The notes under the pieces: model-generated
Told to the model about the DNA's origin: nothing
The model's database searches: none
What the model saw: only the letters and a program-made list of their open reading frames with translations
Assembly (NCBI RefSeq): GCF_005843885.1
Contig: NZ_CP040443.1
Coordinates: 868,001-932,000 of the forward strand
DNA from: Escherichia sp. E4742
Lineage (GTDB): Bacteria; Pseudomonadota; Gammaproteobacteria; Enterobacterales; Enterobacteriaceae
Length of the DNA: 64,000 nt
Direction of reading: 5' to 3'
Translations under genes and position numbers: made by a program
Shown: positions 8,484 through 17,130 of the stretch, one piece after another
Layout of the letters: each line of letters begins with the position of its first letter
Position numbering within the stretch: the first letter of the stretch is position 1

Positions 8484-8647
8484 TCTGCAAAAAATATCAT
8501 AAAAAGAATAGCGCTCTATATTTTGAGCTATACACTCTATTTTTATAGGGGATATTGGATTTATCTACATCTGACGTGAACGTATCAACAATAACGGAAG
8601 AATTCGATGGCTACTGAAAAAACCGAGAAAGAGAAAAAATAAGAAAC

Positions 8648-8721
8648 TGGAGCGGGCGAAGGGAATCGAACCCTCGTATAGAGCTTGGGAAGCTCTCGTT
8701 CTACCATTGAACTACGCCCGC
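8648..8721 (-). tRNA. glyU: tRNA-Gly (anticodon CCC)
   Basis: The reverse complement folds as a standard 74-base tRNA with encoded CCA: acceptor GCGGGCG/CGCCCGC, T-arm GGGTTCGATTCCC, anticodon loop CTTCCCAAG with CCC at 8687-8689. It reads GGG codons. In E. coli this tRNA is the classic right border of the ETT2 island, and here it follows ygeH by 165 bases. Confidence 0.98.
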
Positions 8722-8738
8722 TTCGAGATGCGTAAGGC

Positions 8739-8766
8739 ATTATAAACCTTACGCTCTCCTAAGCAA
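8739..8766 (-). promoter_or_regulatory. Promoter of glyU
   Basis: On the minus strand, TTGCTT (8761-8766) is 16 bases from a perfect TATAAT (8739-8744), followed by a GC-rich discriminator (GCCTTACGC), as in stringently controlled stable-RNA promoters. It lies in the 78-base ygeR-glyU gap. Confidence 0.75.
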
Positions 8767-8799
8767 GTGCCTTGCTACTGACTGCTGATTAATTCGCCA

Positions 8800-9558
8800 T
8801 CAGCACTTTGGCTTGCTACCCTGTGGCGGCAAGTAGCGCAAAGGATCTATTGCCGTAGCACGGTAGCGAATCTGGAAATGTAGCCGCACGGATTCCGCAT
8901 CAGTACTCCCCATAGTCGCTATCTTTTGCCCGGCTTTAACACTTTGCCCATTGTTCACCAGCATCGTGTCGTTATGGGCATAAGCAGTAATGTAATCTTC
9001 ACTGTGTTTAATCATTATAAGATTACCGTAACCACGCAGCTGATTACCCACATATACCACTTTCCCGGCACCTGCAGCGTATATTGGGGTCCCGCGTGCC
9101 GCCGCAATATCAATCCCTTTATTGCCGCCATCTGCCATTGAGTAAGGCATAATAACCTTTCCGCTCGTTGGCCATAACCAGCAACGTTGCCCAACCGGCG
9201 GCCATGAAGATTTCGAAACGGCCGAAGACGGTGTCACTGACGCTGTTTTTGTCGTCGATTTGCCGGTGGATTTGCGCGTGCCGTTACTACTTTTTTTCGC
9301 CCCACCCAGTTTCAGCTTTTGGCCGATTTCTATGGTATAGGGGGGGGAGATATCGTTGAGTCGGGCTAGCTCTTTTACGCTGGTTCCCGTGGTGCGTGAA
9401 ATACGATAAAGCGTATCCCCCCGTTTCACGGTGTAAACGGAGCCGGAATACGTTCCTGTATCTGATGATTTGCTACCCGAGCAGCCAGCCAGAAGCAGCC
9501 CTACCGATAACAGCATCACGATACCCAGAGTTTTTTTATTCAGGCGTCCTGCGCTCAA
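8800..9558 (-). CDS. ygeR: LysM/LytM lipoprotein YgeR (amidase activator ActS)
   Basis: An outer-membrane-type lipoprotein of 252 residues: signal peptide with lipobox LLAGC (Cys26), LysM domain about 42-85 (YTVKRGDTLYRISRTTG), a Ser/Thr/Lys linker and a LytM (M23) domain about 140-250. The start is TTG at 9558, supported by GAGGA just upstream. The LytM metal site is degraded: the usual first His is replaced in NKGID, and the HxH pair reads RLHF. That is typical of EnvC/NlpD-like proteins, which switch on periplasmic amidases rather than cut peptidoglycan. YgeR has been reported under the name ActS to activate amidases. It is transcribed towards glyU. Confidence 0.92.
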   Translation of the reverse strand: MSAGRLNKKTLGIVMLLSVGLLLAGCSGSKSSDTGTYSGSVYTVKRGDTLYRISRTTGTSVKELARLNDISPPYTIEIGQKLKLGGAKKSSNGTRKSTGKSTTKTASVTPSSAVSKSSWPPVGQRCWLWPTSGKVIMPYSMADGGNKGIDIAAARGTPIYAAGAGKVVYVGNQLRGYGNLIMIKHSEDYITAYAHNDTMLVNNGQSVKAGQKIATMGSTDAESVRLHFQIRYRATAIDPLRYLPPQGSKPKC

Positions 9559-9924
9559 AATCTTTCCTCGCTAAAAAACAAGACGCTATATCATAGCAGC
9601 CCCCCGTCAGATCCCCAATCCATTGAGTGGGAACAGGCATGTACGAATCAATAACTGTTAAAGAATCAATTAGCCCCGTTGGCCAACATCGGCCCCCCCT
9701 GATTGACCTCTAATACTCATTTATCACAATGATTTTTATCACGCTCATATTGATAAACTGCACTCACTTTCTTTGCTGATAAAAATGCATCATCCGTAGT
9801 GTTTTTTTAACGGCATCACACTTCCCCCCTCCCCTCGTGTTTATAGTCGTTTCTGGCGTAATTCTTGCCTGCAAAGACCTAATCATTGCCATAAGAACCA
9901 AATGTTCAAACCAAGGGGATTTCT
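9559..9924 (+). promoter_or_regulatory. Upstream control region of xdhA
   Basis: 366 bases without a gene. It contains TTTATCACAATGAT at 9720-9733, a second TTTATCA at 9735-9741, and TGATAAA at 9751-9757 and 9777-9783. The sites at 9735 and 9751 form an inverted pair with a nine-base spacer. TGAT-N4-ATCA at 9730-9741 is also FNR-like. A sigma54 element follows at 9854. The layout is that of an enhancer-driven promoter. Confidence 0.55.
9854..9869 (+). promoter_or_regulatory. Sigma54 -24/-12 promoter of xdhA
   Basis: TGGC at 9854-9857 and TTGC at 9865-9868 are separated by exactly seven bases, the spacing required for RpoN. A transcript would start near 9880, about 45 bases before the xdhA start. 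The activator YgeV is encoded at the end of the same gene block. Confidence 0.72.
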
Positions 9925-12222
9925 ATGGAAGCGCGGGAAGCAACCGCTACAGGTGAATCATGCATGCGCGTCGATGCCATTGCGAAGGTCACCGGGCGGG
10001 CACGATATACTGACGATTATGTTATGGCGGGCATGTGTTACGCGAAATATGTACGTAGCCCAATAGCACATGGTTATGCGGTGAGCATTAACGATGAACA
10101 AGCCAGAAGTTTACCAGGCGTGCTGGCCGTATTTACCTGGGAAGATGTCCCTGATATTTCCTTTGCCACGGCGGGCCATGCCTGGACTCTGGATGAGAAT
10201 AAACGCGATACTGCCGATCGCACTCTGTTAACACGCCACGTCCGCCATCATGGAGATGCGGTTGCTATTGTCGTTGCCCGTGATGAGCTCACAGCGGAAA
10301 AAGCAGCGCAACTTGTTCACATCGAATGGCAGGAATTACCCGTCATTACAACGCCAGAAGCGGCACTGGCAGAAGACGCTGCACCAATCCATCGCGGCGG
10401 CAATTTACTGAAACAAAGCACGATGTCGACAGGGAATGTCCAGCAAGCAATCGACGCCGCCGACTACCAGGTGCAGGGGCATTATCAGACGCCGGTCATT
10501 CAACATTGTCATATGGAAAGTGTGACCTCATTGGCGTGGATGGAAGACGATTCACGAATTACCATCGTTTCCAGCACCCAAATCCCGCATATTGTCCGCC
10601 GCGTTGTCGGCCAGGCGCTGGATATTCCCTGGTCGTGCGTGCGGGTTATCAAGCCCTTTGTCGGCGGTGGTTTTGGTAATAAACAAGATGTACTGGAAGA
10701 GCCGATGGCGGCATTTCTGACCAGTAAACTCGGCGGCATTCCGGTGAAAGTTTCCCTAAGCCGCGAAGAATGTTTTCTGGCGACCCGCACTCGCCACGCT
10801 TTTACCATTGACGGACAAATGGGCGTCAACCGCGATGGTACGCTAAAAGGCTATAGCCTGGATGTTCTGTCTAACACCGGCGCTTACGCTTCACACGGTC
10901 ATTCCATCGCTTCTGCAGGCGGCAATAAAGTTGCTTATCTCTACCCGCGCTGTGCCTATTCTTATAGCTCAAAGACTTGCTATACCAATCTGCCCTCAGC
11001 GGGTGCGATGCGTGGTTATGGCGCACCGCAGGTGGTTTTTGCTGTTGAATCTATGCTGGATGATGCTGCCGAAGCGCTGGGTATCGACCCTATCGAAATT
11101 CGTTTACGCAACGCCGCTCGTGAAGGCGATGCAAATCCGCTCACAGGCAAACGCATTTACAGTGCCGGATTACCAGAGTGCCTGGAAAAAGGGCGGGAAA
11201 TCTTTGAATGGGATAAACGCCGTACAGAATGCCAGAACCCGCAGGGCAATCTGCGCCGCGGCATTGGCGTCGCCTGTTTTAGCTACACCTCTAACACCTG
11301 GCCTGTCGGCGTAGAAATCGCGGGCGCACGCCTGTTGATGAATCAGGATGGCACCATCAACGTGCAAAGCGGCGCGACGGAAATCGGTCAGGGTGCCGAC
11401 ACGGTGTTCTCGCAAATGGTAGCTGAAACCGTGGGCGTTCCGGTCAGTGATGTACGCGTAATTTCGACGCAAGATACCGATATTACGCCATTCGATCCCG
11501 GCGCATTTGCCTCACGTCAGAGCTATGTTGCCGCGCCTGCGCTGCGCAGTGCGGCACTGTTATTAAAAGAGAAAATCATCGCTCACGCCGCAGTAATGCT
11601 GCATCTGTCGGCGATGAATCTAACCCTGATAAAAGGCCATATCGTGCTGGTTGAACGACCGAAAGAGGCGTTACTGTCGTTAAAAGATCTGGCAATGGAT
11701 GCGTTTTATCATCCTGAACGTGGCGGGCAACTTTCTGCCGAAAGCTCGATCAAAACCACCACGAACCCACCTGCGTTTGGCTGTACCTTTGTTGATCTGA
11801 CAGTCGATATCGCGCTGTGTAAGGTCACCATCAACCGCATCCTCAACGTTCATGATTCGGGTCATATTCTTAATCCTCTGCTGGCTGAAGGTCAGGTTCA
11901 CGGCGGGATGGGGATGGGCATCGGCTGGGCGCTTTTTGAAGAGATGATCATCGACGCGAAAAGTGGCGTGGTGCGTAACCCAAATTTACTGGATTACAAA
12001 ATGCCGACCATGCCGGATCTGCCACAACTGGAAAGTGCGTTTGTCGAAATTAATGAACCACAATCTGCATACGGACATAAGTCACTGGGTGAGCCGCCAA
12101 TTATTCCTGTTGCCGCTGCAATTCGTAATGCGGTGAAGATGGCTACCGGTGTCGCAATCAATACGCTGCCGCTGACACCAAAACGGTTATATGAAGAGTT
12201 CCATCTGGCAGGATTGATTTGA
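9925..12222 (+). CDS. xdhA: Xanthine dehydrogenase molybdenum subunit XdhA
   Basis: The large molybdopterin subunit of the XdhABC purine hydroxylase. In 765 residues it has the aldehyde oxidase/xanthine dehydrogenase a/b hammerhead (about 20-130) followed by the Mo-cofactor domains, with PFVGGGFGNKQD, GAMRGYGAPQ and the catalytic Glu723 in LGEPPI. Start 9925 is chosen because AAGGGGA lies seven bases upstream; the commonly annotated K-12 start is 13 codons further in (MRVDAIAKV, 9964) and has no good ribosome-binding site. The order xdhA-xdhB-xdhC gives Mo, FAD and Fe-S subunits of one enzyme. The sigma54 promoter upstream puts it under YgeV-type control. Confidence 0.94.
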   Translation: MEAREATATGESCMRVDAIAKVTGRARYTDDYVMAGMCYAKYVRSPIAHGYAVSINDEQARSLPGVLAVFTWEDVPDISFATAGHAWTLDENKRDTADRTLLTRHVRHHGDAVAIVVARDELTAEKAAQLVHIEWQELPVITTPEAALAEDAAPIHRGGNLLKQSTMSTGNVQQAIDAADYQVQGHYQTPVIQHCHMESVTSLAWMEDDSRITIVSSTQIPHIVRRVVGQALDIPWSCVRVIKPFVGGGFGNKQDVLEEPMAAFLTSKLGGIPVKVSLSREECFLATRTRHAFTIDGQMGVNRDGTLKGYSLDVLSNTGAYASHGHSIASAGGNKVAYLYPRCAYSYSSKTCYTNLPSAGAMRGYGAPQVVFAVESMLDDAAEALGIDPIEIRLRNAAREGDANPLTGKRIYSAGLPECLEKGREIFEWDKRRTECQNPQGNLRRGIGVACFSYTSNTWPVGVEIAGARLLMNQDGTINVQSGATEIGQGADTVFSQMVAETVGVPVSDVRVISTQDTDITPFDPGAFASRQSYVAAPALRSAALLLKEKIIAHAAVMLHLSAMNLTLIKGHIVLVERPKEALLSLKDLAMDAFYHPERGGQLSAESSIKTTTNPPAFGCTFVDLTVDIALCKVTINRILNVHDSGHILNPLLAEGQVHGGMGMGIGWALFEEMIIDAKSGVVRNPNLLDYKMPTMPDLPQLESAFVEINEPQSAYGHKSLGEPPIIPVAAAIRNAVKMATGVAINTLPLTPKRLYEEFHLAGLI

Positions 12223-12232
12223 GGATAACATC

Positions 12233-13111
12233 ATGTTTGATTTTGCTTCTTACCATCGCGCAACGACCGTTGCCAATGCAACCAACCTGCTGGCTCAAAA
12301 TCCGCAGGCCAAACTGCTCGCCGGTGGCACTGACATACTGATTCAACTCCACCATCACAATAATCGCTATCGCCATATTATTGATATCCACAATCTGGCG
12401 GAGCTTCGGGGAATTACGCTGGCGGAAGATGGTGCACTACGCATCGGCTCTGCGACGACCTTTACACAGTTAATAGAAAATCAGTTAACGCAATATCATC
12501 TCCCGGCATTATGCGCTGCGGCTTCGTCTATTGCCGGCCCGCAAATCCGTAACGTCGCTACCTACGGCGGAAATATTTGCAACGGCGCCACCAGCGCAGA
12601 TTCAGCAACACCAACACTGATTTATGACGCGAAGCTGGAAATTCATTCACCGCGTGGGGTCCGTTTCGTCTCGATTAATGGTTTTCATACCGGACCAGGC
12701 AAGGTTTCCCTTGAGCATGATGAAATTCTGGTCGCGTTTCATTTTCCTCCGCAGCCAAAAGAACACGCAGGTAGCGCACATTATAAATATGCCATGCGCG
12801 ATGCGATGGATATTTCAACAATCGGGTGTGCCGCTCACTGTCGATTGAACAACGGCTACTTCAGCGAGTTGCGTCTGGCATTTGGCGTTGCTGCGCCTAC
12901 GCCGATCCGCTGCCAGCACGCCGAACAGGCTGCGCAAAATGCGCCATTAAACCAGCAAACACTGGAGGCCATCTGCGAATCTGTCCTACAGGATGTCGCA
13001 CCGCGTTCTTCATGGCGAGCAAGTAAAGAGTTCCGTCTGCATCTCATTCAGACGATGACCAAAAAAGTGATTAGCGAAGCCGTCGCTGCGGCGGGGGGAA
13101 AATTGCAATGA
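12233..13111 (+). CDS. xdhB: Xanthine dehydrogenase FAD subunit XdhB
   Basis: 292 residues, the FAD-binding medium subunit that passes electrons from the Fe-S subunit to NAD or another acceptor. The two flavin motifs are present: KLLAGGTDILIQ (about 31-42) and IAGPQIRNVATYGGN followed by the ATSADSATP stretch (about 100-125). It starts 10 bases after xdhA and overlaps xdhC by four bases (ATGA), consistent with a stoichiometric complex. Compared with YgfM in the same cluster, this is the canonical version of the domain. Confidence 0.95.
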   Translation: MFDFASYHRATTVANATNLLAQNPQAKLLAGGTDILIQLHHHNNRYRHIIDIHNLAELRGITLAEDGALRIGSATTFTQLIENQLTQYHLPALCAAASSIAGPQIRNVATYGGNICNGATSADSATPTLIYDAKLEIHSPRGVRFVSINGFHTGPGKVSLEHDEILVAFHFPPQPKEHAGSAHYKYAMRDAMDISTIGCAAHCRLNNGYFSELRLAFGVAAPTPIRCQHAEQAAQNAPLNQQTLEAICESVLQDVAPRSSWRASKEFRLHLIQTMTKKVISEAVAAAGGKLQ

Positions 13112-13587
13112 ATCACAGCGAAAGTATTACTATTGAATGCATCATTAACGATATGCCTTTTCAGCTTCACGCCGCGCCAGGCATGCCGCTTTCGGAACTG
13201 CTCCGCGAACAAGGACTGCTTAGTGTCAAACAAGGATGCTGCGTTGGTGAATGCGGTGCCTGTACGGTGCTGGTTGGCGGAACCGCGATAGACAGCTGCT
13301 TATACCTGGCCGCATGGGCTGAAGGAAAACAGATCCGCACGCTGGAAGGCGAAGCGAAAGGCGGCAAACTTTCTCATGTACAACAGGCTTATGCGAAATC
13401 TGGCGCTGTACAGTGTGGTTTTTGTACGCCGGGGCTTATTATGGCCACTACGGCAATGCTGGCAAAACCTCGAGAGAAACCGTTAACCATTACGGAAATT
13501 CGCCGTGGTTTGGCTGGGAATCTGTGTCGCTGTACCGGATATCAAATGATTGTGAATACTGTCCTGGACTGCGAAGAAACGAAGTAA
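13108..13587 (+). CDS. xdhC: Xanthine dehydrogenase [2Fe-2S] subunit XdhC
   Basis: 159 residues with two [2Fe-2S] clusters. Cys44, 49, 52 and 64 form the plant-ferredoxin-type cluster (CCVGECGAC). Cys103, 106, 140 and 142 (CGFC, CRC) form the helical cluster next to the molybdenum site. All eight ligands are intact, unlike the fused domain of XdhD. It overlaps the xdhB stop by four bases and ends just before a strong palindromic terminator facing ygeV. Confidence 0.96.
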   Translation: MNHSESITIECIINDMPFQLHAAPGMPLSELLREQGLLSVKQGCCVGECGACTVLVGGTAIDSCLYLAAWAEGKQIRTLEGEAKGGKLSHVQQAYAKSGAVQCGFCTPGLIMATTAMLAKPREKPLTITEIRRGLAGNLCRCTGYQMIVNTVLDCEETK

Positions 13588-13592
13588 TACGC

Positions 13593-13618
13593 AATCCGGC
13601 CTGAATTCAGGCCGGATT
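13593..13618. terminator. Bidirectional terminator between xdhC and ygeV
   Basis: A perfect 26-base palindrome with arms AATCCGGCCTGAA and TTCAGGCCGGATT lies in the 40-base gap between convergent genes. It can stop transcription from both sides. Confidence 0.85.
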
Positions 13619-13627
13619 TATTGATGA

Positions 13628-15406
13628 CTATGCGCTTAACAATTCATATTTCTTAATTTTACGATAAAGCGTGGCGATACCAATTCCCAACTCATCAGCG
13701 ACTTGCTTCTTACTGTTATGCCGTGAGAGTGCCTCGCGAATCATCTGCTTTTCCATCTCCTCCAGCGCTGTGCCGCCAGCATCATCAAGAGCCAAATGCG
13801 CCTCGCTGGCTTCTGGCATCTCACTTTGCTCCGTCGTACCGTTATTAACCAAATTTGGTGGTAGTAGCGTACTGTCGATGACTTCTCCTGAAGGAACGAC
13901 GTTGACCAGATACTCCATCAAATTACTTAACTCTCGCAGGTTTCCTGGCCAACGATGCTTACGCAGTAACTCAACAACATCTGGAGCAATACCCGGGTAA
14001 ACCGATCCCAGGCGACGGGTATGGAGATGTAAAAAGTAATGCACCAGCAGTTCAATATCTTCCTGACGCTCACGTAGCGGTGGCAGAGTGATAGGAATAA
14101 CGTTAAGTCGATAGAAAAGATCTTCGCGGAATTTACCTTCGGCTATGAACTGAGCCAGATTCTGGTTTGTTGCAGAAATGATGCGGATGTCGACCTGTAT
14201 TGGGCTACTGGCGCCAATAGGCAGGATCTCACGCGCTTCAATCGCCCGCAGCAGTTTTGCCTGAAGCATTAAAGGCATATCGCCAATTTCATCAAGAAAC
14301 AGCGTTCCCGTGTTTGCCGCCTGAATCAGCCCTGTTTTACCGTTGGCAGAAGCACCAGTAAATGCGCCTTTAACATAACCGAACAGCTCGCTCTCCAGAA
14401 GCTGCTCCGGAATCGCCGCGCAGTTGATAGCGATAAAGGGTTTGTTCCGTCGCCCACTCAACTTATGAATAGCACGGGCCACCACTTCTTTTCCGGTCCC
14501 ACTTTCACCAACAACCATGACGCTGGAGGGGCTAGGTGCGATGCGGCTAATCAGCCGTTTTAATTGCCGCATAACACGGCACTCGCCAACCAATTGTTCA
14601 ATATGCGGTTCATCAGATGCATTTGCCACGGAAAAACTGGTATGGGATTGGTGAAACGCCATTAAAAATAGCTGTCGTCCCTGAATGTTATGCAACTGAC
14701 CAATTATCAATTCACTTTTATCATCCCACGAGACAATATGTTGCATATGTCCATGAGTAAAATTACTCTCAAATGTTAATGGCCTGAAACGAATAAGTTT
14801 CCCAACCATATTATTTTGCACAACGCCAAGTGTTTTTAATGCAGTCTGATTAACGAACTGAACACGATTTTCTTCATCAATAACTAATACACCTTGATCC
14901 ATATTATCGATCATGGTAGCAAATATTTTACTGATGTTATCTCCCGGCCCCTGATCTTCCAGGAGTTTCGAGACAAAAATAGTCGATATATGGCGAACGT
15001 AATCTGAAAATTCGCGTAAATTATCACTGATATGTTCTTGTTGCTCATGAGTAACAGCAATCAAACTTATCACTCCGACACAACGATCCTGCAGAATAAC
15101 GGGCGTCCCCAGGAATGCCTTCTCACGACAACTCTCTTTACTGTCGCAGCCTTCACAAAGGGGATCGAAGCGAGAATGTGTCACGACCTTTTCGGTTTTC
15201 GTTTCGAGGACATAGCGGAGCAAGCGTGAGTTGCCACTCAACTGGCGACCAAGAAATTTCCCATATGCGCCGGTTCCAGCGACGCGACACAAGTTTTCAT
15301 CAACGATCTCAACCTCAAGCTGCAAAACGCTGGCTAGCATTCTGGCAAAACGCTGAATTGTTGGTTGAATTTGCATCAAAACTGACTGCGTATTAGCAAG
15401 CTCCAT
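13628..15406 (-). CDS. ygeV: Sigma54-dependent activator YgeV
   Basis: A 592-residue bacterial enhancer-binding protein. The N-terminal ~150 residues resemble a GAF sensor with CEGCDSKESC (four cysteines, possibly metal or Fe-S binding). A PAS-like segment follows (IFATMIDNMDQGVLVID). The AAA+ domain has Walker A GESGTGKE at 300-307, the sigma54-contacting GAFTGA loop at 347-352 and the arginine region FREDLFYRLNV. The C-terminus is a Fis-type helix-turn-helix (KKQVADELGIGIATLYRK). Start ATG 15406 is preceded by GGAAGG; an in-frame ATG seven codons upstream is less well placed. Its position amid three sigma54 promoters suggests it activates the purine cluster. The effector is unknown. Confidence 0.92.
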   Translation of the reverse strand: MELANTQSVLMQIQPTIQRFARMLASVLQLEVEIVDENLCRVAGTGAYGKFLGRQLSGNSRLLRYVLETKTEKVVTHSRFDPLCEGCDSKESCREKAFLGTPVILQDRCVGVISLIAVTHEQQEHISDNLREFSDYVRHISTIFVSKLLEDQGPGDNISKIFATMIDNMDQGVLVIDEENRVQFVNQTALKTLGVVQNNMVGKLIRFRPLTFESNFTHGHMQHIVSWDDKSELIIGQLHNIQGRQLFLMAFHQSHTSFSVANASDEPHIEQLVGECRVMRQLKRLISRIAPSPSSVMVVGESGTGKEVVARAIHKLSGRRNKPFIAINCAAIPEQLLESELFGYVKGAFTGASANGKTGLIQAANTGTLFLDEIGDMPLMLQAKLLRAIEAREILPIGASSPIQVDIRIISATNQNLAQFIAEGKFREDLFYRLNVIPITLPPLRERQEDIELLVHYFLHLHTRRLGSVYPGIAPDVVELLRKHRWPGNLRELSNLMEYLVNVVPSGEVIDSTLLPPNLVNNGTTEQSEMPEASEAHLALDDAGGTALEEMEKQMIREALSRHNSKKQVADELGIGIATLYRKIKKYELLSA

Positions 15407-15881
15407 AGCTTTACCTTCCAGAATCACTTAAAAGTCGATCATTGAAGACGTTGATGGTTCACAGATCATAACGATATTAACTCAGGCAAAAATCGCTTTG
15501 CTAAAAACATAAGATTTTTATCACTTTCTAATGAAATTATGGAAGTGATATCACATTTCTATATCAATATGAGAATTACGGGTGTGAGTTTATCAAACTG
15601 ACGAGGTTTCACCTGCCCCTTTATCTTATTTCTGATACTTAGCAGCAAATAAATAACAGCATTAAAAAAGCCAAACGTTTTCGTATATTCTTAACTTCCG
15701 TAGTGTGGCGATAATTTGTGATCAATCCCACATATCCCCTGTCTTATTAGCGTTTCGCGACCGCGTAGATAATTCTGGCATGTTTATTGTTAGTCCCTGG
15801 TATAGCTGTGAAAACACCAATCACTTTGGCAAGTCACAGTGAAATAAACCACTTTGCCTGTCATTCCACTACCGGGACTTT
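15407..15881. promoter_or_regulatory. Divergent control region ygeV / ygeW
   Basis: 475 bases without a gene, serving divergent ygeV and ygeW. Visible sites are GATTTTTATCAC (15513-15524), the perfect palindrome GTGATATCAC (15545-15554) and GTTTATCAAAC (15588-15598). They resemble the TTTATCA motifs upstream of xdhA and ygfK. The sigma54-like element for ygeW lies at its right end. No clear sigma70 promoter for ygeV was recognised. Confidence 0.5.
15776..15791 (+). promoter_or_regulatory. Sigma54-like -24/-12 promoter of ygeW
   Basis: TGGC at 15776-15779 and TTGT at 15787-15790 are seven bases apart. The -12 GC is GT here, so the match is weaker than at xdhA or ygfK. It lies about 90 bases before ygeW. 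Confidence 0.55.
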
Positions 15882-17072
15882 ATGATGAAAACTGTTAATG
15901 AGCTGATTAAGGATATCAATTCGCTGACCTCTCACCTGCACGAGAAAGATTTTTTGTTAACGTGGGAACAGACGCCAGATGAACTGAAACAAGTACTGGA
16001 CGTTGCCGCAGCATTAAAAGCACTGCGTGCCGAAAACATCTCTACCAAAGTCTTTAATAGTGGATTAGGTATTTCCGTATTCCGCGATAACTCCACCCGT
16101 ACCCGTTTCTCTTATGCTTCCGCACTTAACCTGCTCGGCCTTGCACAGCAGGATCTCGATGAAGGTAAATCACAGATTGCGCACGGCGAAACTGTCCGTG
16201 AAACCGCTAATATGATCTCCTTCTGCGCTGACGCTATCGGTATTCGTGACGATATGTATCTGGGCGCGGGTAACGCCTATATGCGTGAAGTTGGCGCGGC
16301 CCTCGACGACGGCTATAAGCAAGGCGTACTGCCGCAGCGCCCGGCTTTAGTTAACCTGCAATGCGATATTGACCATCCGACTCAATCAATGGCTGACCTG
16401 GCATGGTTACGTGAACACTTTGGTTCGCTGGAAAACCTGAAAGGTAAAAAAATCGCCATGACCTGGGCCTACTCCCCAAGCTACGGCAAACCGCTGTCTG
16501 TACCACAAGGCATCATCGGTCTGATGACCCGCTTCGGTATGGATGTCACCCTTGCCCATCCAGAAGGTTATGACCTGATCCCGGATGTCGTTGAAGTCGC
16601 TAAAAACAATGCTAAAGCATCCGGTGGTAGCTTCCGTCAGGTAACAAGCATGGAAGAAGCATTCAAAGATGCTGACATCGTTTATCCGAAGTCCTGGGCG
16701 CCTTACAAAGTGATGGAAGAGCGTACTGAACTGCTGCGCGCTAACGATCACGAAGGACTGAAAGCGCTGGAAAAACAGTGTCTGGCACAGAACGCACAGC
16801 ACAAAGACTGGCATTGTACTGAAGAGATGATGGAGCTGACCCGTGATGGCGAAGCCCTGTATATGCACTGCCTGCCAGCCGATATCAGCGGCGTATCCTG
16901 CAAAGAAGGTGAAGTCACTGAAGGCGTATTCGAAAAATACCGTATCGCGACCTACAAAGAAGCCAGCTGGAAGCCATACATCATCGCCGCGATGATCCTG
17001 TCCCGTAAATATTCCAAACCAGGCGCACTGCTCGAACAACTGCTTAAAGAAGCGCAAGAACGCGTGAAATAA
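15882..17072 (+). CDS. ygeW: Carbamoyltransferase-family protein YgeW
   Basis: A 396-residue member of the aspartate/ornithine carbamoyltransferase fold whose substrate was long unknown. The carbamoyl-phosphate loop is STRTR (71-75), followed by HPTQ (165-168) and HCLP (329-332). The loops that recognise ornithine or aspartate differ from ArgI and PyrB. It is the first gene of ygeW-ygeX-ygeY-hyuA-yqeA. With carbamate kinase YqeA five genes downstream, it could transfer a carbamoyl group from a urea-like purine fragment to phosphate, yielding ATP. Homologous genes have been linked to anaerobic uric acid breakdown in gut bacteria. Its exact substrate is inference here. Confidence 0.94.
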   Translation: MMKTVNELIKDINSLTSHLHEKDFLLTWEQTPDELKQVLDVAAALKALRAENISTKVFNSGLGISVFRDNSTRTRFSYASALNLLGLAQQDLDEGKSQIAHGETVRETANMISFCADAIGIRDDMYLGAGNAYMREVGAALDDGYKQGVLPQRPALVNLQCDIDHPTQSMADLAWLREHFGSLENLKGKKIAMTWAYSPSYGKPLSVPQGIIGLMTRFGMDVTLAHPEGYDLIPDVVEVAKNNAKASGGSFRQVTSMEEAFKDADIVYPKSWAPYKVMEERTELLRANDHEGLKALEKQCLAQNAQHKDWHCTEEMMELTRDGEALYMHCLPADISGVSCKEGEVTEGVFEKYRIATYKEASWKPYIIAAMILSRKYSKPGALLEQLLKEAQERVK

Positions 17073-17081
17073 CCCCCTCGG

Positions 17082-17099
17082 GCCGATCGACAGGTCGGC
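17082..17099 (+). other. Intercistronic hairpin ygeW-ygeX
   Basis: GCCGA and TCGGC form a short stem around TCGACAGG in the 58-base gap, without a following T run. It may tune mRNA processing. Confidence 0.35.
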
Positions 17100-17130
17100 T
17101 CTCTATTTCCAGAGGCCAAAAGGATAGGAT

